A DNA stretch of 64,000 nucleotides from Rotaria sp. Silwood1. Lineage: Eukaryota; Rotifera; Eurotatoria; Philodinida; Philodinidae. The position numbers and the translations under genes were made by a program. Every line of letters begins with the position of its first letter. Position 1 is the first letter of the stretch. Location: contig CAJNOP010000333.1 in assembly GCA_905250075.1 (NCBI GenBank), forward strand, positions 53,866-117,865. The letters are read 5' to 3'. Shown piece by piece: positions 10,561 through 21,289 of the stretch. A model generated the notes under the pieces. That model was not told the origin of the DNA. It did no database searches and was given only the letters and a program-made list of their open reading frames with translations.

Positions 10561-11262
10561 GCAAGTGCGTAGTTCATCAATGGCAGCAAAATAGTGTGCA
10601 GGCGTCTTCGTAAATCAAGTACTGTCAAGCATACAGTTACAATCTCTTCTCCAAAGACTACTAAGGATAATGAACGCTTGTATATGAACTAAACCGAAAC
10701 TCGTTAACTGGAAGGATTCCAGAGCTACTCAAAAAATAGTCACTCTATTTGTTTTTTAAACAAGCAATAATTTAGTGATGTTGAATAAGATTCATCAACA
10801 ACTATCTCTGTTATACATTATCATGTCATATCTAAACTGACATTCATCGATATTGATGGTGAAATACAATGACGGCATGTATTACATTAGAATGAATTGT
10901 ATGCAACAATCTAGCTTTGATATAAATCGTTGTAATTTGATTATGAGCTTTCGTTTGTTGTCTGTATTATTTCATTTGAGCACAAAATATTTCAAGAAAA
11001 AAGAAATTTTAATAAAAATCTTGTAGAATATATTCGTTGTAGTTAGAAAACATTGAGCAATAAATACAAGCACATTTTTTACTAAAATATATTTTACTGT
11101 ACTTGATTTTTACCAACATGAAAGAATTGCAAGAAGGTCTCTTTCTGTTCTCATCAGAAATTGCCAAATTCAAACATATGAATGACTCAACATATTGAGT
11201 CATCCCATAGCTTACCTGTCCACGTCAGCAAATAATTCAACGTGGCTAGTCTACTGAAAAAG
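10561..11262. other. Intergenic upstream of the Rab gene
   Basis: AT-rich. No exon or repeat structure was recognised until the TATA-like element before the Rab gene. Confidence 0.4.
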
Positions 11263-11269
11263 TATAAAA
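11263..11269 (+). promoter_or_regulatory. TATA-like box of the Rab gene
   Basis: TATAAAA lies 46 bp before the Rab ATG at 11315. A start site about 30 bp downstream (about 11295) would give a leader of about 20 nt. The spacing is plausible, but TATA-like words are frequent in AT-rich DNA. Confidence 0.4.
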
Positions 11270-11314
11270 ACAGATGTTCAAGTAGGAGCAGATAGTATTA
11301 TCAAACTAGAAATC

Positions 11315-12097
11315 ATGGCATTTAACTATACGACTGAAGTTGAATTTGATTATCTCTTAAAAATATTAATTATTGGTGATAGTGGAGTTGGGTATGTATA
11401 TTTCTTTTCATTTTGTCTTCCTATCTATAACTATTTGTATTCTTTAGAAAAACTACCATCTTACAACGATTTGCGAATGATTATTTTTCAACAGAATATG
11501 TAGCAACTATAGGTGTTGGTAAGTATTTCATTTACGATCTAATCATTTGGTATATTGTTGCTTTCTTTTATCATAATAGATTTTCAAATTCGAACATTAG
11601 AAATCGATTCTAAACGTTGTAAATTACAAATATGGGATACAGCTGGTCAAGATCGTTTTAAATGTGTTGTATCTTCATTTTATCGTAATGCAAATGGTGT
11701 TATCATCTGTTTTGATATAACAGATTTAGAAAGTTTTCGTAATGTTAATAATTGGCTTGAAGAAGTTAAACGATATTGTCCAGAACAAACACCTATGTTT
11801 CTTATTGGTACAAAATCGGATTTAAAAACACGACGTATGGTTTCCGATGATATAATTAAAGCTTATGCTGAAAAAAATCAATTATCATATCTTGAAACAA
11901 GTTCAAAAACAAATGAAAATGTTGAAAAATGTTTTATTAATTTTACACGAACTTTAGTTGCTCATACCAATCAAATGGAAATGATCTATAAAAAAAAGCC
12001 AATACCAGGACCAGAAGTCGATTTGAATAGTCGACGAAAAACAGTTATAAATTCAGATAATTCTGGATGTTTGGGTGGCAGTAAATGCACAATTTAA
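11315..12097 (+). CDS. Divergent Rab-family small GTPase
   Basis: Three exons: 11315-11391, 11448-11518 and 11580-12097, with introns of 56 and 61 bp. Together they encode 221 aa. The spliced P-loop reads GDSGVGKTTI, split by intron 1 within the Gly codon before Lys. Switch I is TIGVDFQIR, switch II is WDTAGQDRF, and the Rab-type segment is SFYRNANGVI. It is closest in style to the Rab1/8/35 group, so a vesicle-trafficking role is likely, but no orthologue is assigned. Two features are unusual. The guanine-specificity motif is TKSD instead of the usual NKxD (Thr is typical of Rho proteins). The C-terminus ends GCLGGSKCTI, with separated cysteines rather than CC or CXC, so normal double prenylation is uncertain. 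The start is supported by the family-typical DYLLKILIIGD onset. Confidence 0.92.
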
Positions 12098-12955
12098 TTA
12101 TTGAAACTTTTACTTCAGTCTTTTTTTTTAAATGTAAATATCGATATATTTTCTAAAGTTTACAATTAAAAAGATGTAATTTCACAAAAAAATATTCGAA
12201 CATAATATTAATAATCTTAGACATTCTTCAGAAGTCATACGAATATATACGAGAAAGAAGAGAAGACATTCGTGAATATCACTATCAAATAAAGCACATC
12301 GAGGTGCCAGCAAGAAGCATAATCGAAATCTAAATTTTAATAACACAAAACAAACACTAACCAATCCTTTGAACAGTCTATAGAGATATACCAATTCCTG
12401 AGTCATAGTTTCAAATATTTAAAAAACTTTTAAAATATTTTGATTAGTTTTTCTTGCTGTTAAAAATGCTAATTATTTTATTAAAGAATAAAATTTTAGT
12501 TTCGAATATACATCACAATACTGACAAAAATCTTATTCATAACTTTTTTTCAATTTATACGCTTTAATACACAACAACAATACAAATATTTCACAAAAAA
12601 AAAAAAAAAAAAACAATAAATAAAATTTACACTGATCTTCATGTTGCACTTTTTTTTCTCATTATTTACTGATACTATATAAAATATACAAAAAATTCTA
12701 TAATACAAACTATTAACAATATACCACAAATAGATACTGGACTGTTTCGAAAAAAAAAAGGCAAAGATGAAAACTACAATACAAAACATATAAAATTAAG
12801 TACGTTAAAAGTATTGAATAGAAATTTTTTTTTTTAATTTACTATAATACATATTCGTATCACAAAAATAATGTTTTGACGTAATAAGAAATCGAAAACC
12901 ACAAAAAAAAACAATACAAATGTAATATATATATATATACATATATATAAAGAAA
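12098..12955. other. Intergenic between convergent Rab and ceramidase genes
   Basis: Holds both 3' ends. It contains an ATTAAA at about 12164 that may serve the Rab gene, an A-tract at 12592-12615 and an (AT)n/(TATA)n microsatellite at about 12925-12950. No gene seen. Confidence 0.45.
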
Positions 12956-14585
12956 CTAAACAATGGATTTTGTTGATAAATTACTTGATGATGATACTGA
13001 AAAATGATCATCATCGTCATTATCATCATGAAATTTTAAATATGGTAATGCAAACCATTTCCATCGTTCATTAGGCCAAAAATGTAAATGAAGATTTGCT
13101 TGAGGATTTTGTTGTTTTATTGTTAAATAGCCACAAACAACAATACCTTCATTACTACTAAATAAAATTAATACATGCCATATAGAATGTAAATAAGGAA
13201 ATGATATTGAGAGCCAATATGAACAAAATATTCGATCACTTATCCATATTATAACTGCTATAACCCACATAAGAAAACAATGTAGACCAAGATTTTTTAT
13301 ACGTGAATTATCACATCTTAAAAATAAAAGACATATATATAAAATATATCAATAAAATGTAAAATATTGAAATTTTTACCGTAAAAGATGAAGAATAATA
13401 AAGCCTATGGCAGGTAAACCAAGAATCATAAGAGCAAAAGCATTTGCATATGGATAAACAAACGAAAAACAAGTAATAACCAAAGCAAAAATAATACAAC
13501 TGTAGACAAATCGGTGCCTAAAAAAAAATGAATAACTAGTTATAATCGACAAAATGAAGTTTTATCTTCGTAAGAAAGATTTCTTTTGAAATGACAAAAT
13601 ACTTTTCTTTTCATATTTTCACAGTAATCAAATTAATCAAGATGAAAATTCAGTAAGTCCTCAAAGGACTATACTCGAAACAGATACAACAAACTCCAGT
13701 ATGTCTATTTAACATAGCCGAAAATTCGATTAAAAAGAAAAAAATATATATAAATACCTATGGACACGGAATGATCGAGGTAAATAATTAGCGGGTAAAA
13801 AGAGTGCATAACCAATCGTCAATACCCAAAGAATTGATATTTCATCAACTAATTGTCCAACCTAAAAAGATGATCAAGTTCGATTACTTTTGTTTTTTTT
13901 TTTTCTTTTTAAAATTTAATCTCAACATACAAGACTAAGTGTAGCATGAAAATAAACAGAACCAATACCAATAATAATTAGTAAAATCCAAAGAATTGCT
14001 ATTCCATTTGCTACTCGTTTTGAATATGGTCGAAAAAGAAATATCATTAATGGTGGTACCAAAAAGAAGAAAATATTCGATACCTTAAAATATATAGAGA
14101 GAAAAAAATATATATATTTTCGAATTAATATACTTTAAATTATAGTCATGAAAAATTTCCTATGAAAACAAAAAATTATAGCCAATTCAAAATTAAAAAA
14201 TAGCAAGCAGGGAAAAAAAAATAATAAACATGCATTTATACATATAAAATATATAGCAATTCCGAAACGGCAAAACTAAACAAGTTACCTTTCATCCATC
14301 TATTTAGCATTTTAGCCAGCAATATACAAATAGAATTAAATAATCGATTCAGCTGTTATTGTAGCCTGATTTAATTGTGCATAACGAAAGGAGAGGAGAA
14401 TAGGAAAAGTTTGTTTTGTTTTTTTTTTTTTTTCTCTTCATACTTACTGTATTCCAAAATTCAGCAATATATTCACTAACAACATAATTTGGTTCACACC
14501 AATCGACTTTACTTGAACCAAGTCGAAATGGATTTCCATTTAGATTATTTAAATCAAATTTGGATATACTTGTTGTTAAATACAT
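12956..14585 (-). CDS. Alkaline ceramidase (ACER family)
   Basis: Five exons on the minus strand, in order 14585-14448, 14083-13931, 13861-13758, 13517-13380 and 13316-12956, encoding 297 aa. ACER enzymes are multi-pass membrane hydrolases of ER or Golgi that split ceramide into sphingosine and fatty acid. Family signatures are present in order: GSSKVDWCEPNY and AEFWNTVSN near the N-terminus; the catalytic GSVYFHAT (Ser and zinc His); QLVDE (Asp); a WISDRIFC segment; and the zinc-binding FPYLHSIWH with two His. FWPNERWKWF follows near the C-terminus. Hydrophobic stretches fit about seven membrane spans. A D/S-rich tail (HDDNDDDDH) follows the last conserved block. An in-frame stop lies directly before the ATG and an acceptor-like TTTTAG ends 6 nt upstream, so a leader may be spliced there. 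Which of ACER1-3 it matches was not resolved. Confidence 0.94.
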
Positions 14586-14591
14586 TTAAAT

Positions 14592-14594
14592 CTA
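14592..14594 (-). other. Acceptor-like TAG before the ceramidase start
   Basis: On the minus strand an AATAATTTTAG lies 6 nt before the ATG at 14585. It could accept a spliced leader or a 5'UTR exon. The upstream tract is AT-rich rather than strongly pyrimidine-rich, so confidence is low. Confidence 0.35.
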
Positions 14595-15180
14595 AAATTA
14601 TTTATTTTCATGTCAATGATCTAATACACGGTCATCATGATGAATTTAAAATGAAATTAAATATATCGAATATGGGTACTAACAGCACTTTTAGGATTTT
14701 ATATAGTGTTGGTATAAGCAAAATAAATAATATAAAAAGATCTAATCTATCAGTAGGCTGTACTAGAAAAATATCAAGTAGTCTCAAATGATACGTGTGT
14801 ATAATATAAAAATGTCACAAGCAAAGATAAATTGACTCTAATGCAAAAAAAAAACTCGAAAATTCTAATAATGTATATAGATTATTCTTTGAATAAAATT
14901 TTCTTCATTTTTAAGTTACTTACATCAGCATCATTAAACATAACATTTATAATCTAACTTAAATAAAATCTTGAATCTACACAAGAAAATTAAAAACATA
15001 AATATATGTGTGTAAAATATCCCATTTATTTTCTGTTGATGACATTCACATAATCAAAAAAAAAAAGCAACAAAACAAAAACAATCAAACCAATATAAAC
15101 TATATTGTTGTATTGTTATTATTTGTTAATAAAATGGGATTGATCTTTTCTTTTTCTTTTTCTTTGAATATTAATTGTTT
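14595..15180. other. Intergenic between RPS17 and the ceramidase gene
   Basis: AT-rich, 595 bp between the RPS17 stop and the ceramidase ATG. It holds the RPS17 3' end and any ceramidase promoter; no gene or repeat is seen. Confidence 0.4.
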
Positions 15181-15639
15181 TCATTGAAAACCAGCTCGTT
15201 GAGCATAAGGACGTTGTTGTCGATCAGAACCACCACGTTGATTTCCACCTTGTTGATTTTGTTGATCACTTGTTTCTTGTAAACCAACATTAGGTAATGA
15301 TTTAAAATCGAATGCATTTAACATATCCTTCGTATCTTGATCAATAGCAATCATATTTTGTGGTTCAAGTGCTGATACTTCGGGTACATAATTATCACGT
15401 CGTTCACGTTCTTCTTCTTGAAGTTTAATTGATATACCACGTACAGGTCCAGCTTGAATACGTTTCATTAAATGTGTTATAAAACCAGCTATTTGATTAC
15501 GAAGACGTTTTGTTGGTATAATAGCTATTTCTTCAACCACACGTTTATTTGTATGAAAATCAAGCGTCAATTTTGTATAATATTTTTCAATTATTTGACG
15601 TGATGCTTTTTTAACTGTTTTGGTACGAACACGACCCAT
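15181..15639 (-). CDS. RPS17: 40S ribosomal protein S17 (eS17)
   Basis: An uninterrupted frame of 152 aa that begins [20 protein letters not shown]. It continues with the family-typical [49 protein letters not shown] and NYVPEVSAL. eS17 is a core protein of the small cytosolic ribosomal subunit. The start is taken at MGRVRTK because the frame upstream of it is not conserved and a TTTTTAG acceptor lies 40 nt before it. The C-terminus is longer than the usual 135 aa of vertebrates, ending in a Q/G/R-rich tail ([12 protein letters not shown]). Only 112 bp separate its ATG from the stop of PPP1R11, which suggests a shared transcript. Confidence 0.97.
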   Translation of the reverse strand: MGRVRTKTVKKASRQIIEKYYTKLTLDFHTNKRVVEEIAIIPTKRLRNQIAGFITHLMKRIQAGPVRGISIKLQEEERERRDNYVPEVSALEPQNMIAIDQDTKDMLNAFDFKSLPNVGLQETSDQQNQQGGNQRGGSDRQQRPYAQRAGFQ

Positions 15640-15679
15640 TTTTCTTTTTTTAATTGATAGAGAATAACGACGAGATAAT

Positions 15680-15682
15680 CTA
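15680..15682 (-). other. Splice or trans-splice acceptor of RPS17
   Basis: On the minus strand a pyrimidine-rich run ending TTATTTTTAG lies between the PPP1R11 stop (15752) and the RPS17 ATG (15639), 40 nt before the ATG. Too little space remains for a cis 5' exon with its own promoter unless it overlaps PPP1R11, so a spliced-leader acceptor is an attractive reading. Confidence 0.5.
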
Positions 15683-15751
15683 AAAATAAAAGTAAGGGAA
15701 GACAATATACATTGAAAAAAAAAAATTGAATTTTTTTTTTAATGTTTAGGA

Positions 15752-16093
15752 TCATTCGGGTTTTTTTACAACTATTTTAATTTTAGGTTGTCGTTCGTCA
15801 GGTTTAGCAGCATAATCAGATTCTGTATGAAATCGACAATGTTGACAATTATCAAATTCATGAACTTCTGTTGTTTGATCATTATTCGATTCTGGATCAT
15901 GTGGTTTTGTATATATACAACAACATTTAGATTTCTTTTTATTCAAATTTTCATTATCAATTGTTCCTTCTGTCCAACGTACACGAGGACCAATTTCATT
16001 TGAATGATTTAATTCAAGTACAAGTGATGGTGGATTTGATCGTGTAGTTTGACGTGTTTGAGTTTTTGTAATTGTTGATGTCGAAGTTGCCAT
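15752..16093 (-). CDS. PPP1R11: Protein phosphatase 1 inhibitor PPP1R11 / Ypi1 family
   Basis: A single-exon frame of 113 aa. The family core is present: a PP1-docking RVRW (KVEW in human), TEGTIDNE, then [10 protein letters not shown], and a downstream Cys/His cluster (CQHCRFH). The N-terminus is a T/S/Q-rich low-complexity stretch, as in relatives. In animals this small protein inhibits protein phosphatase 1, and a RING-like ubiquitin ligase activity has been ascribed to its Cys region. It lies between an unknown gene and RPS17 on the same strand. An acceptor-like TTTTCAG ends 38 nt before the ATG. Confidence 0.92.
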   Translation of the reverse strand: MATSTSTITKTQTRQTTRSNPPSLVLELNHSNEIGPRVRWTEGTIDNENLNKKKSKCCCIYTKPHDPESNNDQTTEVHEFDNCQHCRFHTESDYAAKPDERQPKIKIVVKKPE

Positions 16094-16131
16094 TTAACAA
16101 ACAAAAATGGATATAGAACAAATAATTTAAT

Positions 16132-16134
16132 CTG
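16132..16134 (-). other. Acceptor-like CAG before PPP1R11
   Basis: The minus strand reads a long T-run, then CTATATTTTCAG, 38 nt before the ATG. This is a good 3' splice site for a spliced leader or a 5'UTR exon. Confidence 0.45.
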
Positions 16135-16391
16135 AAAATATAGAAAAAAAAAAACGATACTTAGAAATTCATAACAGTTGAGGAAAATTTTTTTTTTTTT
16201 TTATCTAATTATACAGAACTTAGCTTTCAATCATTCAATATTATTTACAAATCAAATAGTTACACCAAAAGAAACAAACAATTGATTATGTTTACTATTT
16301 CAAATATCATCATCGGACACGAAACAAAGAAAAAAAAAAGAAATACATATTATATTTGACATGAATATCACAAATTGATTATTGTAAACAA

Positions 16392-17012
16392 TTACACATA
16401 CCAATCATAATAAGTTTCATTAAGTATTTTTCCATGACCAAGTGTTTGATATTTAATTGAACGTATACCATATTCATTTCCATTATTTGCTTGTTCAATA
16501 TCAGCTAATATTGTTGTTGTTTGTCTTGTTGGATTTAAACGATCATATTGTAATTCTACACGTTGTTTCCAATGACTATAATCCATAGGACAAAGATTAG
16601 CAAGACCATTATAAATAATTGAACGATTTATTTGTCGACCAAATAAACCATTTTTATATTCAACTTGAAATAAACCAGGACAATGATCACATAATAATCT
16701 TAATATTCTATCAAGCATACGTATTGTCCATGCATAACCATCATCAGCTAATTTTCGACATGATATATGACATTTTATTGATATATCATCTATATTCCAT
16801 GGTATATATAAATAATAATGTTCATTAGATATTTTTAATGAAAATTCTAATGCATATTCGGAATCATCATTTCGTATATGAAGAATTATTGAATTTGGTA
16901 TCCAATAATGACGAAGAGCAATAAGACGAACTTGTTCAAATGCATAATAAGTTAATAGATGATTATGAGATTTATTTAATAGACTAAAGTACATATCTTC
17001 AATATCAGACAT
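16392..17012 (-). CDS. Uncharacterised 206-aa protein
   Basis: The frame of 206 aa starts MSDIEDMYFSLL; I do not recognise its family. It is coding-like: it uses the same codon pattern as its neighbours, has balanced composition and is the length of a complete small protein. Visible traits are a helical N-terminus (FEQVRLIALRHYW), a beta-like middle (ALEFSLKISNEHYYLYIPW), several Cys (CHISC, CDHC, one more in LCPMD) and a C-terminus rich in Y, N and T. No signal peptide or membrane span is seen. The start is chosen because a CTCATTTCAG acceptor ends exactly at the ATG; eight further in-frame upstream residues would lie in the intron or leader region. It lies 405 bp downstream of MOB1 and 298 bp upstream of PPP1R11 on the same strand. 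Confidence 0.7.
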   Translation of the reverse strand: MSDIEDMYFSLLNKSHNHLLTYYAFEQVRLIALRHYWIPNSIILHIRNDDSEYALEFSLKISNEHYYLYIPWNIDDISIKCHISCRKLADDGYAWTIRMLDRILRLLCDHCPGLFQVEYKNGLFGRQINRSIIYNGLANLCPMDYSHWKQRVELQYDRLNPTRQTTTILADIEQANNGNEYGIRSIKYQTLGHGKILNETYYDWYV

Positions 17013-17015
17013 CTG
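17013..17015 (-). other. Acceptor CAG immediately before the unknown gene's ATG
   Basis: The minus strand reads TTCTCATTTCAG directly followed by ATG, a strong 3' splice site. It suits either a spliced leader or a cis 5'UTR intron and fixes the start choice. Confidence 0.5.
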
Positions 17016-17417
17016 AAATGAGAAGAATATTATCATATGAAGAGAAAAACAACAACAAATAGATGTTCGTTTAGTATTTTTCGATTTCTCATTAACATGT
17101 TAGTTCAAATATGAATATGTTCAAATCTAATTTATCCGTTATTTTGCTGATCATTAAAACAAAAACAAAAACAAAAAAAAAAGAAAGAAAAACTTTTCTT
17201 GAAAAAAAAAATCCAATTATCTATTTTCATATAAAGAAAGAAAATCAGGACACAATAGATCAATCGTACATAAGAATAAAATACAAGAACAAATAAATGG
17301 CATGCATAATCTCTTTAACAAATATACAAAAATTCTTTTTTTTTTTTTTTTCTTTCTTTGATATTTAACCCTTATGACTAGAACAAAAGAAAGAACTAAT
17401 AAATATATTATCTCTCA

Positions 17418-19063
17418 CTAATGATCTTTTGTTGTTAATCGATCAATTAATTCTTGTAATGGTGCTAATTCTTTTTTTTCAACTAATGAAAATTCTTGTA
17501 TAAAATAAACAAAATGTTTAAATGATGTATTTAAATGTGCTTCTTCTTTAAGCATAACAACTTCTTTAAAATGTTGATGATATATATGAGCATAAACACG
17601 AAATAAACGTTTTAATATTGTTTTAGATATCGATAGAAAATTTTTTGGAAATGATACACCAATTTTTGATGGAAATATTAATTCATCATCAAGTTGATCT
17701 TGTACCCATGACATTAAATAATCAATATAACGTGGTGCTGAACATTTTATTGGTTTTTTTATTGTTTGACCATCTGCCCAATGATATTCATATTTTGGTC
17801 CTGCTGTCATTAATACACATGTTGTTTCTGTACAAAATTCTGTTATTGTACCATAAAGCATATTTATTTGATTAAAAAAATCAACAACTAAAATGAAATT
17901 AAACGAAAGAAATCTTTCAAATAGTAAATCACTTTTTTCTAGAAAAAAATGGTTGTATACTTTTTTTTAGTACTCTAACATCTATAACTAGAATATTCGT
18001 TTTGTGAGACATAGAATTTCTCGAAGAATCATCCGTATTTCATGAAATCAATGTCTTACAAAGAGATTTGTCTAGTTACAAATAGTTCTTATCGTTTTGA
18101 AAACCTTATTCATAGTATTCGAGTTCAAAAAATGATTTTCAATTCTCGATTTCATTTTATGTAAAAGGACGATCGGAAAAATGTTTCCTTACACTTGACT
18201 CAGTAATGGAATTAATCTTTCGAAAATTCGTTTGAATGAAATTTGTTCAGTTTAACCTTCTTGAAAGTATTTTACTAAAGATCGTGATCAGAATATTGGC
18301 TTAAAAATGTTTTGTCTAGTTTTTTTTCATGAGTAATAAGAAACTTTTCGCAAAAAAAATTATATTTTAATGGTGAGTCATGAGATCTTTATTTACTTTT
18401 TTTTGAATATGCTAAAATTCTAACTGTTCAAAAATGAACAATCATTTTATTTAAAAACTTTTTGATTATTCATAATTTTTATAGAATCTTTCTAAATTTA
18501 TTATTTGTTTTAAGAATATATTATATCTTAGAAATTTAGTACTTTATTCAAAAACGGATATGACTATAACTTCATTATTCTAATTGTATGGATATTTCTG
18601 CTCATTTTTTAATTAATACTATAGAACATCTACTATATTGATTCTTATCTCCTGAAAATATTTTTCTCTATTTTAATATTATATGAGAAATTATTTGAAG
18701 AAAAATAAAAAGAATTCACTAGTTCAAAAGAAAAAGATTTTATTCATTTAAATATATTTACTATTAACAGCAATCCATTCATTAAGATCTTCTCCTTCAG
18801 GTAATTGTACAGCTAAACGTAAATTTCCACTTCCTAATGTATTTTGTGCATGTTTCATTAAATCATGTTGTTTTGTACCTATTTAAAAAAATAAAAAGAA
18901 ATCAATTTTAAGAAAAATAAAATACAAATATAAATACCTTCTGGTATATTTCGATGAGGTTTAAAAGTACGTTGTTGTCGGCTAATAAAACAAAAAAAAA
19001 TAAAATAAATTTATTGTTTTTTTTTTTTGGAAAAATAATAATAACATACAACAAAAAATTCAT
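17418..19063 (-). CDS. MOB1: MOB kinase activator 1
   Basis: Four minus-strand exons, 19063-19050 (14 nt only), 18981-18938, 18878-18762 and 17887-17418, encode 214 aa (human MOB1A is 216). The product begins MNFLF and continues TFKPHRNIPEGT, then NEWIAVN, FFNQINMLYGTITEFC, HWADGQTIKKPIKCSAP and KTILKRLFRVYAHIYHQHF, with ELAPLQELIDRL near the end. The zinc ligands (Cys pair after GTITEF and the HIYHQH His pair) are present. MOB1 is the co-activator of NDR/LATS kinases in Hippo and mitotic-exit signalling. The last intron, 17888-18761, is 874 bp, far longer than the other introns here, and nothing was recognised in it. MOB1 is the first gene of the co-directional minus-strand cluster and has no acceptor-like site just before its ATG. 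Confidence 0.97.
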
Positions 19064-19416
19064 TTTGTCGTCTCCTCATGGGGAGATTAAAAAAATAAAT
19101 ATATCATTTCATTACATTGATTGAATAGATGAATATGTTTTAGATATAAATAAAAACAAATTCTTATTTTAATCATGCCATCTATTTATTCATTTTTCGA
19201 TCCTTATTTTACCATTAATGTTTATTTCATCGGTCCTCCTCTAGTTTTGCTAATATATGTTTTTTTTTGTTTTTTATTTATTTTTAATACAATGAGTGAC
19301 ATCTATTTAATAAAAATGTATATAGATGATGGTTGTATCTAAGCAATGAAAAATGTCCTATACGTCTTCGTGATGCATTAATCTTAACCAATTACTAATC
19401 TATTGGTTTTTAACAC
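19064..19416. promoter_or_regulatory. Divergent promoter region of MOB1 and ARL6
   Basis: About 350 bp separate the two divergently oriented start codons and must carry both promoters. No specific element was identified with confidence. Confidence 0.45.
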
Positions 19417-19989
19417 ATGGGTATACTTGATTCATTAATTGAATGGCTTGGTTTTGGTCGAAGAGAAGTTAACGTATTAGTTGTTGGTCTTGATAATAGT
19501 GGTAAATCATCACTTTTAAATTATTTACGACCACATGAAGCTCAAACTAATGATACAACACCAACAGTTGGTTTTAATGTAGAACATTTTTCATATAATG
19601 GTCTTTCGTTTTCTGCATTTGATATGAGTGGACAAAGTCGTTATAGAACATTATGGGGAAATTATTATCGTACAACAACTGGTATTATATTTGTAATTGA
19701 TAGTTCGGATAAAACACGTATTCTTGTTGCTCGTGAAGAACTTCAACAATTACTTTCACATCCGGATGTATTAAAACGTAATATTCCTATTTTATTTTTT
19801 GCTAATAAAATGGATATACGTGATGCATTATCAGATGTAGGTGTATCATCTGCATTAACTCTTGAAAATATTACAAATAAATCTTGGTATATATGTTCAA
19901 GTAATGCACTTACAGGAGAAGGTATTGTTACTGGTATTGAATGGTTGAGTTCAGCAATTAAAACTTCACTCGAGCAAAGAAAACAATGA
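19417..19989 (+). CDS. ARL6: ADP-ribosylation factor-like 6 (BBS3)
   Basis: A single-exon frame of 190 aa. It starts MGILDSLIEWLG with Gly2 for N-myristoylation. The motifs are GLDNSGKSS (P-loop), PTVGFNVEHF (switch I), FDMSGQSRYR (switch II with DMSGQ, as in ARL6), IIFVIDSSD, FFANKMD (guanine specificity) and CSSNALTGEG. ARL6/BBS3 recruits the BBSome coat to membranes near the ciliary base. Its length matches the family (186 aa in human). A short leader of a few hundred bases separates it from divergently transcribed MOB1. Confidence 0.95.
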   Translation: MGILDSLIEWLGFGRREVNVLVVGLDNSGKSSLLNYLRPHEAQTNDTTPTVGFNVEHFSYNGLSFSAFDMSGQSRYRTLWGNYYRTTTGIIFVIDSSDKTRILVAREELQQLLSHPDVLKRNIPILFFANKMDIRDALSDVGVSSALTLENITNKSWYICSSNALTGEGIVTGIEWLSSAIKTSLEQRKQ

Positions 19990-20800
19990 AAAAAAAAAAA
20001 ATAATAATAATATATTTTCTTTAATTCTAACACGTATGTGCAATTTTATATCTCAAGTTTTGCATTTTGAGAAATATAAAATAGCGCTTTATTTTTGATA
20101 ATATATAATGAGAAAATTTTTCATACATGTTTGATGTTGTCATTGGTTATTTCATAAACAAAAAACAAAGTATAAACAACGACTTTTAAATTCCTATGTG
20201 AATTCAATAGGTAATCATACTGATTTCATAATGGCTCAAGTAAATTGAAAGTCAATTGAATTTCTCTCTTTTGTTTGTTTTTTATTGTGCTTTACTTTGT
20301 TCATTTTTAAACCTATAATATATACAACAACAAAATGCAACATGCACTGGTTTTTATGTTATATTCATCTTAAAAAACGAATATTCACATTTGAATCATG
20401 ATAAAGAAAATTTATAGGCTTCTCATAATGGTCGATCAGCATATATATCAACTACTATAGTCATTAATAATTTCTGTGGTTCAAAATAAATGAAACATGT
20501 AATCATAGTAAAGAGAAGTCTATTATTTCTCTCAAGTATACTATTAGACATAGAACTAAATATTGATAAATAAATAAATGAGAAAAATGAAGAGATCTAT
20601 AGACATAGATTAGAAGAAAAAAAAAATGTCGCCGTCATTCGTGCATATCAACATACATGACAAAAATAAATATTTTCTAATTTTTCATACATAAAATAAT
20701 CTTCATCTTATTTGATTATTTCGATTATATTCTTAGATCGAGCCCACCATTCATTCAAGCTGAGATCTAATAGATGCATTTTATTTCGATACAATTTTTA
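19990..20800. other. Intergenic
   Basis: AT-rich sequence containing the ARL6 3' end. No exon, repeat or RNA gene was recognised. Confidence 0.4.
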
Positions 20801-21268
20801 TGTTTTAAATTTAATTGCTTTTTACAAGGGGAATATGCTTCATTTAGATGCAGCACATTTCGTCTTTTCTTACTACGCATAATGTTTTAAAGTAAACAAA
20901 GTATGTTAGAAAAAACAAGGGGTAACTCAAGTGATCTCCACTATACACCAGTGATCGAGCACCTTCCTTTTTTTCTTCGTATGTAAGGCAAATCACGAAA
21001 AACAAATTGTGGCTTGAAAATAATTGTGAATCCAAATGCTTTAACAGAGAGAAAAAAGTATTTCTTGCCGCATATGATAATTTTTAACAACAGGGTTGCA
21101 ATTATTATGGTTGCTCTCCATCGCTGTAAATATTTATTTAATGTCGACTACGCAAAAACCATGTGCTTTCTTCATACGTTTTTCTCTTCCTTGCATCAGG
21201 CAATTGCAAAAGTGAGGATAAGAAACAAGTTGTAATTACATTTTGATGATGCAATACATTTCATGAGT

Positions 21269-21274
21269 ATATAT
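21269..21274 (+). promoter_or_regulatory. TATA-like box before conserved block A
   Basis: TATATA here, TATAAATA at the matching place in units B (about 24902) and C (about 29191), each about 30 bp before the conserved block begins. It could be a core promoter for a plus-strand transcript. Confidence 0.3.
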
Positions 21275-21289
21275 GCTGCATTTTTCTTT

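Noticed and set aside
14349-14791. Plus-strand frame at 14489-14791
   Set aside because: Antisense shadow of the first ceramidase exon.
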